Assembly (NCBI RefSeq): GCF_027580225.2
Contig: NC_073358.2
Coordinates: 50,081,501 to 50,145,500, forward strand
From: Misgurnus anguillicaudatus
Taxonomy: Eukaryota; Chordata; Actinopteri; Cypriniformes; Cobitidae
DNA length: 64,000 nt
Direction of reading: 5' to 3'
Both the position numbers and the translations under genes were made by a program. Positions 55,261 through 64,000 of this stretch are shown piece after piece. Each line of letters opens with the position of its first letter. The first letter of the stretch is position 1. The notes beneath the pieces were generated by a model. It searched no databases. It saw only the letters and a program-made list of their open reading frames with translations, and had not been told where the DNA came from.

Positions 55261-56254
55261 AAAGAAGCCATGCGGATATTTTTGCTATCATGCGTCGCTT
55301 CGCCTATATTTGAAATAACGAACTTGAGCGCGCAAAAGACGCGATATGAATCACCCCTTAAAATGTCTTAAAACATTGACATACGCACTTAGTTTATTTT
55401 TAAGGTAACGCGGCAGATAACCGCTGCTCCGTATCTCTCTCACACACCTCTATGTTAACGTTAAGTTATATTTTGAAATGAATTTACGTCTGCCCTAATC
55501 CACGACACCATGACCTGGTTTCACTGAAACCGGGCATATAAATTAAGTTAATTTTTCTATCTGATAATAACGGCCATAATGTTCGTATAAGCCACAGTTT
55601 ACCTCATAACTTTACTCCCCAGTGGATACCGCAGAAAGATGCTGTGAAGGAAGAAAAAGAGAGAAAGCTGTTAGCTTAGCACTAAGAAAAGCTCAAGTTA
55701 ACAAATAATGTTTTATTTTTAATAAAGCTCCTAAAAGGTCTCACAGTAACACTACCAACATCTGTTCATTGCTTTATTTTTAAATTCAGCGGTTCAACCC
55801 ACGCGAAACCTACAAATAACGACATTTGGATAATACTCCATGCACTATGACATATATTTTGAAAATAAATCAATCATTTATTTGACAAAATTTGACATTT
55901 TAACACTTACCACAGAATCCGTTGGATGAGACCGCAGAGATGAGAGAACCAAAACAGATAGCGCGCGTCGGAACTTACAGCCGTTCCCTGTGATTTCGCC
56001 GATGGCATTATTTTCAAAATAAAAGTCTGAATACTGTACTATATTGTGAAATGTCACAGCTAAAGCCTGTGACATGCTAATGATGTAATTTACTGTGAAA
56101 TATCACAGTTACATCTTGTGAAATCCCGGAAATTTTTTACAGTGTATTATTCATCACCTTTTGTCACCGCCACTGAACCCTTGTGTATAAATAAATCACA
56201 GTTTTGTGTCCTTGTCTTTAACTGCCATATACACACCAAAATAAACGTTATAAT

Positions 56255-56685
56255 CAAAAAAGTAACACGTTACTGTAATCTGATTACTTTTTCCAAGTAA
56301 AGAGTAAAGTAAGGGATTACAATTGCAAAACCAATAATTAGATTACTGCGTTATTTAACCTTGATTTTGTTTCGTGAGACTGTCTCGTGACGTGACGTGA
56401 GTCAAGTGACAATGACGTATGACCGCCGCGCCGTCAGTCAGTGTAGTGTTGAACATGAAGAGACAACATTGAGCGCAGAAGAGAACAAGACCATGCAGCG
56501 TTTAATGCTTGAAAGTACCAACGTTTTTAAAAAGTAACTTAGTAAAGTAACTAGTAAAGTAGCTAATTACTTATGAAAATAAGTAATCAGTAAAGTAACT
56601 GGATTACTTTCTTGGAGAAGTAATCAGTAATCAGTAACTAATTACTATTTCCAAGTAACTTGACCAACACTGGTTACATCTCTTC
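56255..56685. repeat. Repeat rich in AGTAACT/AGTAATC words
   Basis: Contains many AAGTAATCAGTAA, AGTAACTAATTACT and CCAAGTAACTTG words and ends CCAACACTGG, a pattern typical of a common fish hAT-type repeat. The left end is not clear. Confidence 0.5.
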
Positions 56686-56689
56686 CATA

Positions 56690-57714
56690 CTCTTAAACAC
56701 CATCGGGGATCGTAACAATCATAAACTTTAGACGCGTGTGCAGCAGGCACTTATTTTGACAAGACGCATGATGCACATGACGAGCCACACACGACAGGCT
56801 AAATACATGTTGTGACGAGATTCGCATTGTGCGCCCTCGAAAAAGAAGCCACCGGCCGACACTGTCGACAGTATGATAAGAAGTGTTCTGGGTTGTTGTA
56901 TATGTCATATATAGTTGTTGTATATATGTGATATATAAGCTACAGTAAACGTGACTTTAAACTTTTGAAGGATAGTATAGATAGGGCCATGACCAATATG
57001 CTCTTATATGTGAAAGGAGAATGAATGTGTGTGAGAGTGCCAGAATGAATAATGTCTTGTTTGGCTTTTCATACTGAAACGTTGCAAGTGTGTTAAGAAA
57101 CTCTTTAACTGTTTAATGATTAAGCATTTAATATCATGCATATTTCTGTTGTAGTTCCTTTTAAGCTGTTGTAGTGCCTTTAGGCTACAAATAAAAATGC
57201 TGTTAAACATGTAGTTATTTGCCCAGATTAATGTTAACATATTACAGTATGTGAAGTATTTTGTCCAATAAACAACAACAACAACAACTGTATGGCATTA
57301 AAAATATATTTCTCTTTATTTTAAAAGCATATTTTTATATTTTGGATAGTTCTTAAATTAGAGAGGTTTTCCATCTCTTAAATATCTGACATTAAATGAT
57401 AAATTATTTTAACCTTTAACTTCTTTTGCTGTTGCTCTTGATTACTTTTTCAAATTATTATTTGTTGAAATGTAAAATTTCATAGATTAACTACCCATAG
57501 TGTAAACTCACAATTGTTTAAATATATGTGATTTATGTCATTTGGCCTTACAAATGCACTCATTTTTTTTCTAAAGAAATCAGTGGAAAACCTAAAAAAA
57601 ATATTTTCATCTAAAGGCATATTCTTACTTTTTTTTATTATTATTTTTGCACAAATTATTGTGAAAACATATTAAGTTTTCATTGGATAACTAAAATTGT
57701 ATTTAATAAAGTTT
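56690..57714. other. AT-rich intergenic DNA, no gene
   Basis: No coding or RNA gene was recognised. (CAA)n and poly-T runs are present near 57270 and 57625. Confidence 0.5.
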
Positions 57715-58185
57715 CTGAAGTGTATGATTTGGTCTGGATAATGAAAATCAGCCAGTAAGATCTCAGAATAGATGTCAACGTTTTCATTGTTGTTTAAAAA
57801 GCATCTCAGTGTAAGATCTCAATATGCTAAATGATAATAAATGATAACATCTCTGCAAATTCTAGTTAAAGTGTAACTACACTGAAGATGCTGTAACATA
57901 TCTTTAAAAGATGATTTAACAGTTTGAATACTTTTACTTTATTCAACATAATTCCCAAATATCAATTTGTGTTATTCCATGGCTTTGATGTGTTTCCCAT
58001 AAATCCCACAATAATTTTATGGTTTTTTACACCATGATTTAAGAGTATCATCACAATATTACACATAACCAAACTACATTTTAATGTCAATATCAAATCT
58101 TTATTTCAGGACATGATATATTTAACACAGAAAAAATATGTTGTTTATTTATTTCCAGATTTCAAGCACTGAAACAGTTCATCCA
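57715..58185 (-). pseudogene. Downstream flank of a lost third cystatin gene
   Basis: The minus strand matches the plus-strand cystatin 3' flank (27640-28140): GAAACTGTT..TGCTTGAAATCTGG, AATAAAGATTTGA, CAGCATCTTCAGTGTAGTTACAC, and CTGGCTGATTTTCATTATCC. Exons should follow at 58190-59390 but none can be recognised there. Confidence 0.7.
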
Positions 58186-58189
58186 GTTT

Positions 58190-59394
58190 CATACAAACTC
58201 ACACCCACATTGTCATTCATCATTACAACAGTCAAAATGACACAAGATGTCGTTCTCTTAATTATTTTGACCGAAATGTTGCTTTGAAAATGTTAGAAAA
58301 TGTTAGTGCCATGATCAGCTCTTACTTAAAAATGTATGATTATTTTAGTTACTACTTAATTTTGTATCTAAAATCTTTTTTTAAATCTTTTTTCCAGACA
58401 AATCATTATTGGGGCAGTCTGCAGAATACAGACAGACTAAATTGGTGCTTAGAAGATGAGAGTAAACAAACACTTTATAATAATGTTGTATTTGTTAATA
58501 TTACAGTTAATGCACAATGAACTAACATGAACAACTGCACTGGACTATCTAACATGAACAAAAAATAATAAATGCTGAAAAACGATATTGTTTATTATGT
58601 TAGCTCATAATGTTAACAAATGCAATCGTATTGTAAGTGTTACCAAAAATATGTAAGGACTTGGCTCCTTTAAAAAATTAAATATCATTGACTTTGAACC
58701 TCTTTAAGTTTTATAAAATAATTTAGAGATATCATTTTTCAGATTTGAAATACAAAGTCAAGCGTTCTCCTCGGTGCTCGGGCCCTAATAATTGCCTATA
58801 AAGTTTAAAATGTAATAATTAATAAATGTGTGTTTGTCCTATAGCTATTATTACACAATAATTACAATATATGTCTACATTTATATTAACAAATTGTAGC
58901 TATCAAAATATAATGCATGCAGTTTTAATACATGCTCTTATGCTGACCAATTATTGAATCAAAAATAAAATTACAGTATAAACAGTAAGATTGTGAAATA
59001 TTATTAAACCTTAAAATAATAAATTCATTACTTTCTTATTTTTTAAGTTTTATTAACTGGTCATTTCTATTGACCTGTAAATAGATTTCTACTTAATATT
59101 TAACATTTCGACTAATAAGTTGCTTATAACAAGAAGTTATAAATGGCTTATTTTATTGTGAAAACATATGTTGCCATAATTGAGTATCACATAACTTTTT
59201 ACAGTGTTGTATATATTTAATTCATTTCTGTGATTGCAAATTTACATTTTCAGCCTCATTACTTCAAAGTAAGAAAGTCCTTCAGTAATCGGTCTGATTT
59301 GATGCTCAAGTAACATGTATTTGCATAATCAATGTGCAGATTAGGATAACACTGCATAGTGTACACTGTATAAATGAAATAATATAGACTCATC
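58190..59394. other. Expected cystatin gene body, no exons seen
   Basis: AT-rich sequence with no stefin motifs on either strand. A short block, TTTCATACAAACTCACACCCACA (58188-58210), recurs near 60680, which may mark a deletion or rearrangement. Confidence 0.45.
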
Positions 59395-59482
59395 TTTGTG
59401 TTAAAGCTGTGTTGTTTGATTAAGCAACATAAAAGCATTAGGTGTCACTAAGTTATAGCTGGAAACCAATAAGATGATGATA
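59395..59482 (-). repeat. Cystatin-unit upstream flank
   Basis: AAGCTGTGTTGTTTGATTAAG and AAGCATTAGGTGTCAC.TAAGT match 40345-40430, upstream of the minus-strand cystatin. The match extends outside the SINE, so the block was duplicated as a unit. Confidence 0.6.
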
Positions 59483-59900
59483 CACTGTAAAAAAATTCCG
59501 TAGAAATTACAATGTTATTGCAGCTGGGTTGCCGGTAATTTACCATAGATTTAAATTTATGTTATTTACTGGCAAGAGTTTGTTCAAAGTTGAATAAATT
59601 TTAAATATTAACAAGTCTTTCTCTTTACAGATTAAAACTATACAATAACAGCCTCATGCAAAGCATTCTGGGAACCAGAAATCATCATCAACCTTTTTCT
59701 GTTTTTTCTTCAGATTTTATTTCCCAGAATGTTTTGCTTGATGCTGATTTTTTAGTTTAACTCTGTAAAGACAAAGACTTGTAAATGTTAAATGTTCATT
59801 TAACTTTGAACAAAATGTTGCCAGTAAAAAAACATACATTTAAATCTACAGTAAGTTACCGGCAACCCAGCTGCAATTTCTACGGAATTTTTTTACATTG
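59483..59900. mobile_element. Palindromic CACTA-type MITE (418 bp)
   Basis: The ends CACTGTAAAAAAATTCCG and CGGAATTTTTTTACATTG, with inner GCAGCTGGGTTGCCGG and its inverse, give a long palindrome. The same locus in the paralogous block near 40425 (GATGATGATACATGTATTTC) lacks the insert. Confidence 0.8.
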
Positions 59901-59904
59901 TACT

Positions 59905-60262
59905 ACATGTATTTCACAAGTCGTTCCCTTAAGACATAACTGTTTTCATGAGAATATTTTTCAAGCTATACATTTTATCAGTATATGTGTTTCCTTGGAA
60001 CTGAACCCATGACCACTTGAGCTACATGCACCCCCATCTGTCTTAATGTAGGTGTTTTCACATAATTGTATATGTGTCGGTCCATTAAAGTGCAAGGATG
60101 AGTGACAGTGAATGCAATTTTGTGTGCACGCAACTTACAGTAAATTATGACATACATCTATACATTTTTTCTTGGGAATTGACCTTTAGTGCTGCTAATG
60201 CAATACACTACCAGTTGAGCTAAACACCCCTGTAGGCTATATCTAAATACTTCTGCAGAAGA
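59905..60262 (-). mobile_element. tRNA-derived SINE-like repeat, copy 4 (most complete)
   Basis: On the minus strand two tRNA-like heads are visible. One has TAGCTCAACTGGTAGTG and GGTCAATTCCCA (about 60225-60170). A shortened one has TAGCTCAAGTGGTCATGG running straight into GGTTCAGTTCC (about 60025-59997). The dimeric layout is shared by the other copies. Confidence 0.7.
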
Positions 60263-60279
60263 GAGAGCTGTAAAACCTG

Positions 60280-61330
60280 TTAATCTACTCAATGACTACA
60301 TTCATTATATTGTTAAACAAACATTATCATCTTACTTTCATTCAAATGTTTTCATCAATAAATACTTAATTCTAGTTAGAGTAATTGTTAGAACACAGTC
60401 AACTCAAAATGTTTTGAGGACTCTCTAGCAGTGGTGGAACTAGAATTTTAAAAATAGGGTGGCCACGGCTAATTTAAGGGGTCCATAGTCCATGAAAGAA
60501 AAGAATGTGTAAGCACATAAAAAGCATGAATGAATCTCATATCGCTAATTACTTCACATTACCCCACATTAAATTAATATTCCTATATAAATATACTGCA
60601 CTGCATGCATTACTAGCACATATGTAAACATAATGTAAGGGTGAGTTTACAACTTTTCTATTTTTCACATCTGATTAAGTTTCATACAAACTTACACCCA
60701 CAGTGTCATTGTGATCCCACAATCTGCACAAGAAAGAAAGAAAGAAAGTTTGTTCAATAGCACTAAAATAAAAAATGAGGTCTTTCATTGTAGAACATAT
60801 TATTTAGTCACGGCTATAACATGATATTATACTCTAGTCAACATTTGAAGTGAATCAAAACCTAAAAAAAAAAACTTTGATTAACTTTTTTTTTATCCAC
60901 TTCAAATGTTGACTAATGTGTATTTGCACTCTATCACGGTGTATTTCTTAATCACATTTCTTTTCACTTATTTATTATACTTTACGTTCTAACAGCATTC
61001 AGAGTAGAAAGCAAAGTACAAATTTTATTTGCACATGACAGTAAAGGCTTTGAACTTGAACATAGGCAAATATACACAGGTTTATGAAAAAGGTGCAGTG
61101 CAATTGTTTGTAAAACTGGCAGAGAATATAAAATTAGTATTAGTACATACATACAGAGATTGGCTTAAATTTTTATACTTATCACTAAATGACTTCGTTC
61201 AACATACCAAGGGAAGTGTCATAGTTGGGGAAAGAAATCATACTTATGTGTATGGGATGGTGTCACCTAAAGGCAGAGTAGGTAATTGCATTGAGCCTCG
61301 GGCTTTGAGGTGGGGTCTCCATCACTGTAA
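60280..61330. other. Intergenic DNA with a hairpin and weak repeats
   Basis: A 17-bp perfect inverted pair (60836-60852 and 60898-60914, AGTCAACATTTGAAGTG) encloses poly-A and poly-T runs. (GAAA)n occurs near 60730. 60428-60490 resembles a hAT-type repeat fragment. A 104-codon plus frame (61029-61343) has no recognised family. Confidence 0.45.
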
Positions 61331-61343
61331 TATGCTAGTTTAA

Positions 61344-61396
61344 CCAATCAAAACAGGCAGCAATGGACTAGACTAGATAGTGTATCATATATAAAG
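61344..61396 (+). promoter_or_regulatory. CCAAT and TATA boxes
   Basis: CCAAT at 61344-61348 and TATATAAAG at 61388-61396 are about 40 bp apart, with an ATG 31 bp beyond the TATA box. This is a standard core promoter arrangement, for either a host gene or an LTR. Confidence 0.5.
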
Positions 61397-61426
61397 AGGT
61401 GTCACACCACTATAGTTCAAACCTAC

Positions 61427-61514
61427 ATGATGGCGACGAAAAGAGCACAACCTTCACAGGCTGGCATGCGCACAGCTAAACAGCCACGAAAAGAAACTGC
61501 AGCTCGTTATTCAG
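61427..61514 (+). CDS. Putative first exon of an unidentified gene
   Basis: From the ATG the frame encodes a basic peptide (MMATKRAQPSQAGMRTAKQ..) and meets a good splice donor, CAG|GTATGC, at 61515. Its promoter context is convincing, but the family is not recognised. DIRS copy C is inserted 77 bp further on, within the presumed intron, so the remaining exons would lie beyond the window. Confidence 0.4.
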
Positions 61515-61591
61515 GTATGCAAGTTTTTATCTACTATTTTCCTTTTTTTGCCAATCAGCGACAACATTTTGAGATAAATAATTATTTGCTG

Positions 61592-61805
61592 GTTCCCTTT
61601 CAGTCGGTCACTACGACGTCACGTCGTGACCGACGAATTGGGAACCGCTTCGCGGGTGACCTATCTGCTTCGAGAAACCTTTAAAACGCCAATGAACTTG
61701 GCATGCAGATAATTGCATCTGCCGGCGCCGCCCCGCCGCATAGGTATTTAATGAGCGGCAGGTGCAGTTATCAAATCAGCTTTTTAGCTTCGAAAGCTGG
61801 CAGAC
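61592..61805 (+). repeat. 5' inverted terminal repeat of DIRS copy C
   Basis: Matches 36457-36240 (copy B) with few differences. It includes the TATTTAATGAGCGGC promoter-like block near 61745. Confidence 0.85.
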
Positions 61806-62072
61806 TAACACTGCTCACGAGAAGCTGCTCTGATTCTGAGAATAGATCTCTGCGTGTCAGTTGGTTGGGCGAAGGCACCACAGCGAGGCTCGCGAGTGTT
61901 TCCACCTCTTTCTTTTCACTGTCTTTTATTTGAGTGTGTGCGTTCTCCTCCCTGTGTGCTTCATCAACTACACAGCTAAAAGAGTGATTTCCCCTAAAAG
62001 AGCTGCAGTTGAACTTGCGTCTTTTTAAAGACAGCTGTTCACTGCTCACGGGCGTTAAGCGTCTTTTTAAAG

Positions 62073-62567
62073 ATGTCTTTTCGTCCGTGTTCGACTCCTG
62101 GATGCGGCAAGTACATGGGTCCTCGCGATGGACACGATCGTTGTCTCTCATGTCTGGGTCTCCAGCATGCTGAGGCGGCTTTCATGGGAGGGACATGCTC
62201 CGCTTGCGAGAGCCTGACTCTTGCGGATCTGCGGGGTCGTGTGGCGTTTCTCCGGGAACGCCGCCCTCCGTTGCTGATCACCGCCAAGAAGGCGGCTGTG
62301 AAGCTACGGAGAGACGACCTCCGCCTCACGGTGCTGAACCGGCAAGCTGGTTCGTCCAGCGGCTCTCAGCCACCGGATCCGCAACCATCTGAGGTTCCGA
62401 TGGAGACGGAGAGCGCGCGTTCTGCGTCGCTTTCTGCATCCGTTGGACCTCCCGAGGATTCCCTGTCTGTCGTAACATCGGAGGGGGGCCGTCATTTTCG
62501 GACGTTGTTCCGGATCCTCTCCCTCCTTCGGGAAGGGTTGCGCTTCCTGATCTCGACCCGGAGATGA
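62073..62567 (+). pseudogene. DIRS gag, N-terminal frame (copy C)
   Basis: Starts MSFRPCSTPGCGKYMG with the Cys/His set C6, C11, H21, C24, C27, H32, C42, C45, probably zinc-binding. It then has a basic/leucine-rich stretch and a Pro/Ser-rich linker to about residue 137. At 62483-62489 the run GGGGGGC lies in frame as G GGG GGC. Beyond it this frame reads unrelated sequence to a stop at 62565-62567, while the gag-like sequence continues in the -1 frame. Confidence 0.75.
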
Positions 62568-63517
62568 CGGCTATGCTCGCTCGGGCTGCGGAGACGGTCG
62601 GGTTGGAGTGGAGAGCTCCTCCCCCTCCCGTACCGTCCCGCCTAGACGATTGGTACTTTGGGGCTGCACGGGCTTCACAGTCTTCCCCACCGGTACCTTT
62701 CTTTCCCGAGGTGCATGATGAGCTGACTCGGACGTGGAAAACCCCGTTTTCCTCCCGGAACCGTCCGTATCAGCCATCACCCCTCACCTCCCTCGATGGG
62801 GGGGCCGCTAAAGGGTATGCCGGTATCCCGACAGTGGAGCGTTCGGTAGCGATGCAGTTGTGTCCTGCCGGCGTCTCCTACTGGAAGGACCGTCCTGCCC
62901 TTCCCTCACGGGCCTGCAGGCATTCGTCAGCTCTGACGGAGTCTGCATACCAGGCCTGTGGGGAGGCGGCCTCAGCCATACATGCCATGGCTTTGTTGCA
63001 GGTTTATCAGGCTAAGGCTCTGAAGGATCTGCACGAGGGAGGTCACGATTCGGCGGTCTTTAAAGACCTGCGTGCGGCTACGGATCTGGCGCTACGTGCG
63101 ACCAAGACCACCGCACAAGCCGTCGGTCGTGCTATGTCCACCCTGGTGGTCCAGGAGCGCCACCTCTGGCTGTGCCTTGCGGACATGCGGGATGCCGACA
63201 AAACCCGGCTTCTAAACGCCCCGGTGTCCCAGGCCGGCCTGTTCGGCGAGGCGGTGGAAGACTTTGCACAACAGGTCTCCGCCACCCAGAAGCAGACTGA
63301 GGCTCTGGCTAACATCATGCCGCGTCGGAAGAGACCAGCACCTGCCCCGTCGACGTCGGCACCTCAGTCTGCCCCTCGCCGAGGGCGTCCTGCAGCGGCG
63401 GCCGCCTCCGTTCCTCATCGGGGCCGTCCAAGAAAGCGAGGAACCGGCCGTCAGCAGCCCGCCCCGCCCGCTCAGCCCGCTAAGCCTGGTGGAAAGCGAA
63501 AATCTAAGCGGCCCTGA
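62564..63517 (+). CDS. DIRS gag, C-terminal frame (copy C)
   Basis: 317 codons from the ATG at 62564, which overlaps the preceding stop as ATGA. Sequence in this frame upstream of the ATG also looks gag-like back to the G run at 62483. The protein has proline-rich, then alanine/leucine-rich helical segments (ACGEAASAIHAMALLQVYQA, LRAATDLALRATKTTAQAV) and ends in a basic tail (RGRPRKRGTGRQQP) suited to nucleic-acid binding. It matches the copy B fragment 35618-34830. It probably forms the capsid-type particle protein of the element. Confidence 0.75.
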   Translation: MTAMLARAAETVGLEWRAPPPPVPSRLDDWYFGAARASQSSPPVPFFPEVHDELTRTWKTPFSSRNRPYQPSPLTSLDGGAAKGYAGIPTVERSVAMQLCPAGVSYWKDRPALPSRACRHSSALTESAYQACGEAASAIHAMALLQVYQAKALKDLHEGGHDSAVFKDLRAATDLALRATKTTAQAVGRAMSTLVVQERHLWLCLADMRDADKTRLLNAPVSQAGLFGEAVEDFAQQVSATQKQTEALANIMPRRKRPAPAPSTSAPQSAPRRGRPAAAAASVPHRGRPRKRGTGRQQPAPPAQPAKPGGKRKSKRP

Positions 63518-64000
63518 GATGGGCGACCTGGAGGTGGAGGGGATCGCTCTTCGGGAGATGGTGAACGCACCACTCCCCCCCCCCGGAGGAGGACCGGGTG
63601 GGGAATCTTTGGTTTTCTTTAATTTCCGTTCCGCCGGCTTTTCAGCCGGCACCCACAAAACCACAAAAAGAGCGAATTCCTCTTCCTCCTCCAGGTCATC
63701 AGAGGCAGTCGGGTGTGACGGATGGGCTCATAACCCTACGTTCTCCCCCTCCTCTCTCGCCAACGGATGTGTTAAGCGCACCGAGATATCTTCATCAGAG
63801 TCTTCCCCGCGCAGCCATCCATCAGCGGAGTCAGGTGAGTGCTCATTCTCACAATACACATGTCAACGCTGCCCAAGAGAGCGCGTCATCGAGCACCGCC
63901 GTTCCGCTCGCCGTGGGTACTACGATTGTGCCGTTAATTCCCCTCGCCCGGTATCTGGAAGCTTGGCAGCAACTTCCCAATCCGTTGCGCTGGCTTTTAC
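63499..64000 (+). pseudogene. DIRS RT-RNase H leader (copy C, partial)
   Basis: The frame parallel to the copy B RT start is visible: NLSGPEMGDLEVEGIALREM and GGESLVF, then FSAGTHKTT. Near 63705-63715 copy C has one base more than copy B (GGCAGTCGGGTGTGACGG against GGCCGCGGGGGTGACGG), which shifts the frame before the catalytic domain. The rest lies outside the window. Confidence 0.7.

Larger units (their letters stand above)
45035..56144. mobile_element. Possible 11 kb CACTA-like element, heavily nested
   Basis: The left end CACTGTAAAAAG and right end TTTTTTACAGTG are inverted and flanked by TA. Both subterminal regions (45050-45430 and 56020-56130) are dense in TTACTGTGAAAT/CACAGTAA words, as in CACTA elements. 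No transposase was recognised between them. The interior is filled with other elements. The two ends may instead belong to separate MITEs. Confidence 0.4.
61592..64000 (+). mobile_element. DIRS retrotransposon copy C, 5' part (runs off window)
   Basis: Begins GTTCCCTTTCAGTCGGTCAC, identical to the 5' terminus of copy B, and continues with the terminal repeat, gag and the leader of RT-RNase H. Nucleotide identity to copy B is high by eye over all shared parts, indicating recent activity of the family. It is the only copy here with the central gag segment. The RT core lies beyond 64000. Confidence 0.9.

Noticed and set aside
61427..61514. Histone H3-like N-terminus
   Set aside because: A weak resemblance in basic residues (RTAKQ, PRKE) only. 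The order and spacing do not match H3.

Overview
The window looks like a teleost fish genome, most probably a cyprinid. The evidence is AT-rich intergenic DNA packed with hAT-like MITEs, TTAA-target foldbacks, DIRS-type tyrosine-recombinase retrotransposons, Ty3/gypsy remnants, L2-type LINE tails and tRNA-derived SINEs. Nothing bacterial or phage-like is visible. The only host genes I can support are small type 1 cystatins (stefins). Most of the 64 kb is nested mobile DNA.

Layout. 1-7.6 kb: a 1.3 kb hAT-like element with an 8-bp target duplication, small palindromic MITEs, and a decayed DIRS element on the minus strand (copy A, 3564 to about 6150) carrying its own foldback insertion. 7.6-9.9 kb: a gypsy LTR and gag remnant on the plus strand joined to an inverted pol remnant. 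10-21 kb: hAT, SINE and foldback elements, then a rearranged gypsy element (11992-18952) with an inverted LTR at its left end, a broken pol and a 2.1 kb DNA transposon inside integrase. It is followed by a second LTR-type segment with a 100-bp tandem repeat and a foldback transposon (20454-20951). 21-27 kb: LINE tail, direct and tandem repeats, MITEs.

27-60 kb: a cystatin cluster torn apart by insertions. A plus-strand copy has recognisable exons 2 and 3 (26991-27441). A minus-strand copy is complete with three exons (38876-37853). A third, minus-strand locus keeps only its flanks (about 57715-58185 and 59395-60270). Between them lie DIRS copy B (30713-36457, minus, nearly full length), an L2 LINE, a second foldback transposon (43128-43656), and a dense nest of palindromic elements at 45-56 kb, possibly inside one 11 kb CACTA-like element.

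60-64 kb: a candidate CCAAT/TATA promoter with a first exon, then DIRS copy C (61592 to the window end, plus strand).

How the parts work together. The DIRS copies show the full architecture of the group: inverted terminal repeats, gag, RT-RNase H, tyrosine recombinase, and an internal complementary region that joins the two outer ends. Each copy carries inactivating lesions. The cystatins would act in the cytosol as cysteine-protease inhibitors, but only the plus-strand copy keeps the QxVxG inhibitory loop, and its first exon is not visible. The most unusual structures are the two foldback transposons. They share a core and have 8-bp duplications, but each has arms built from repeats of a different short hairpin.
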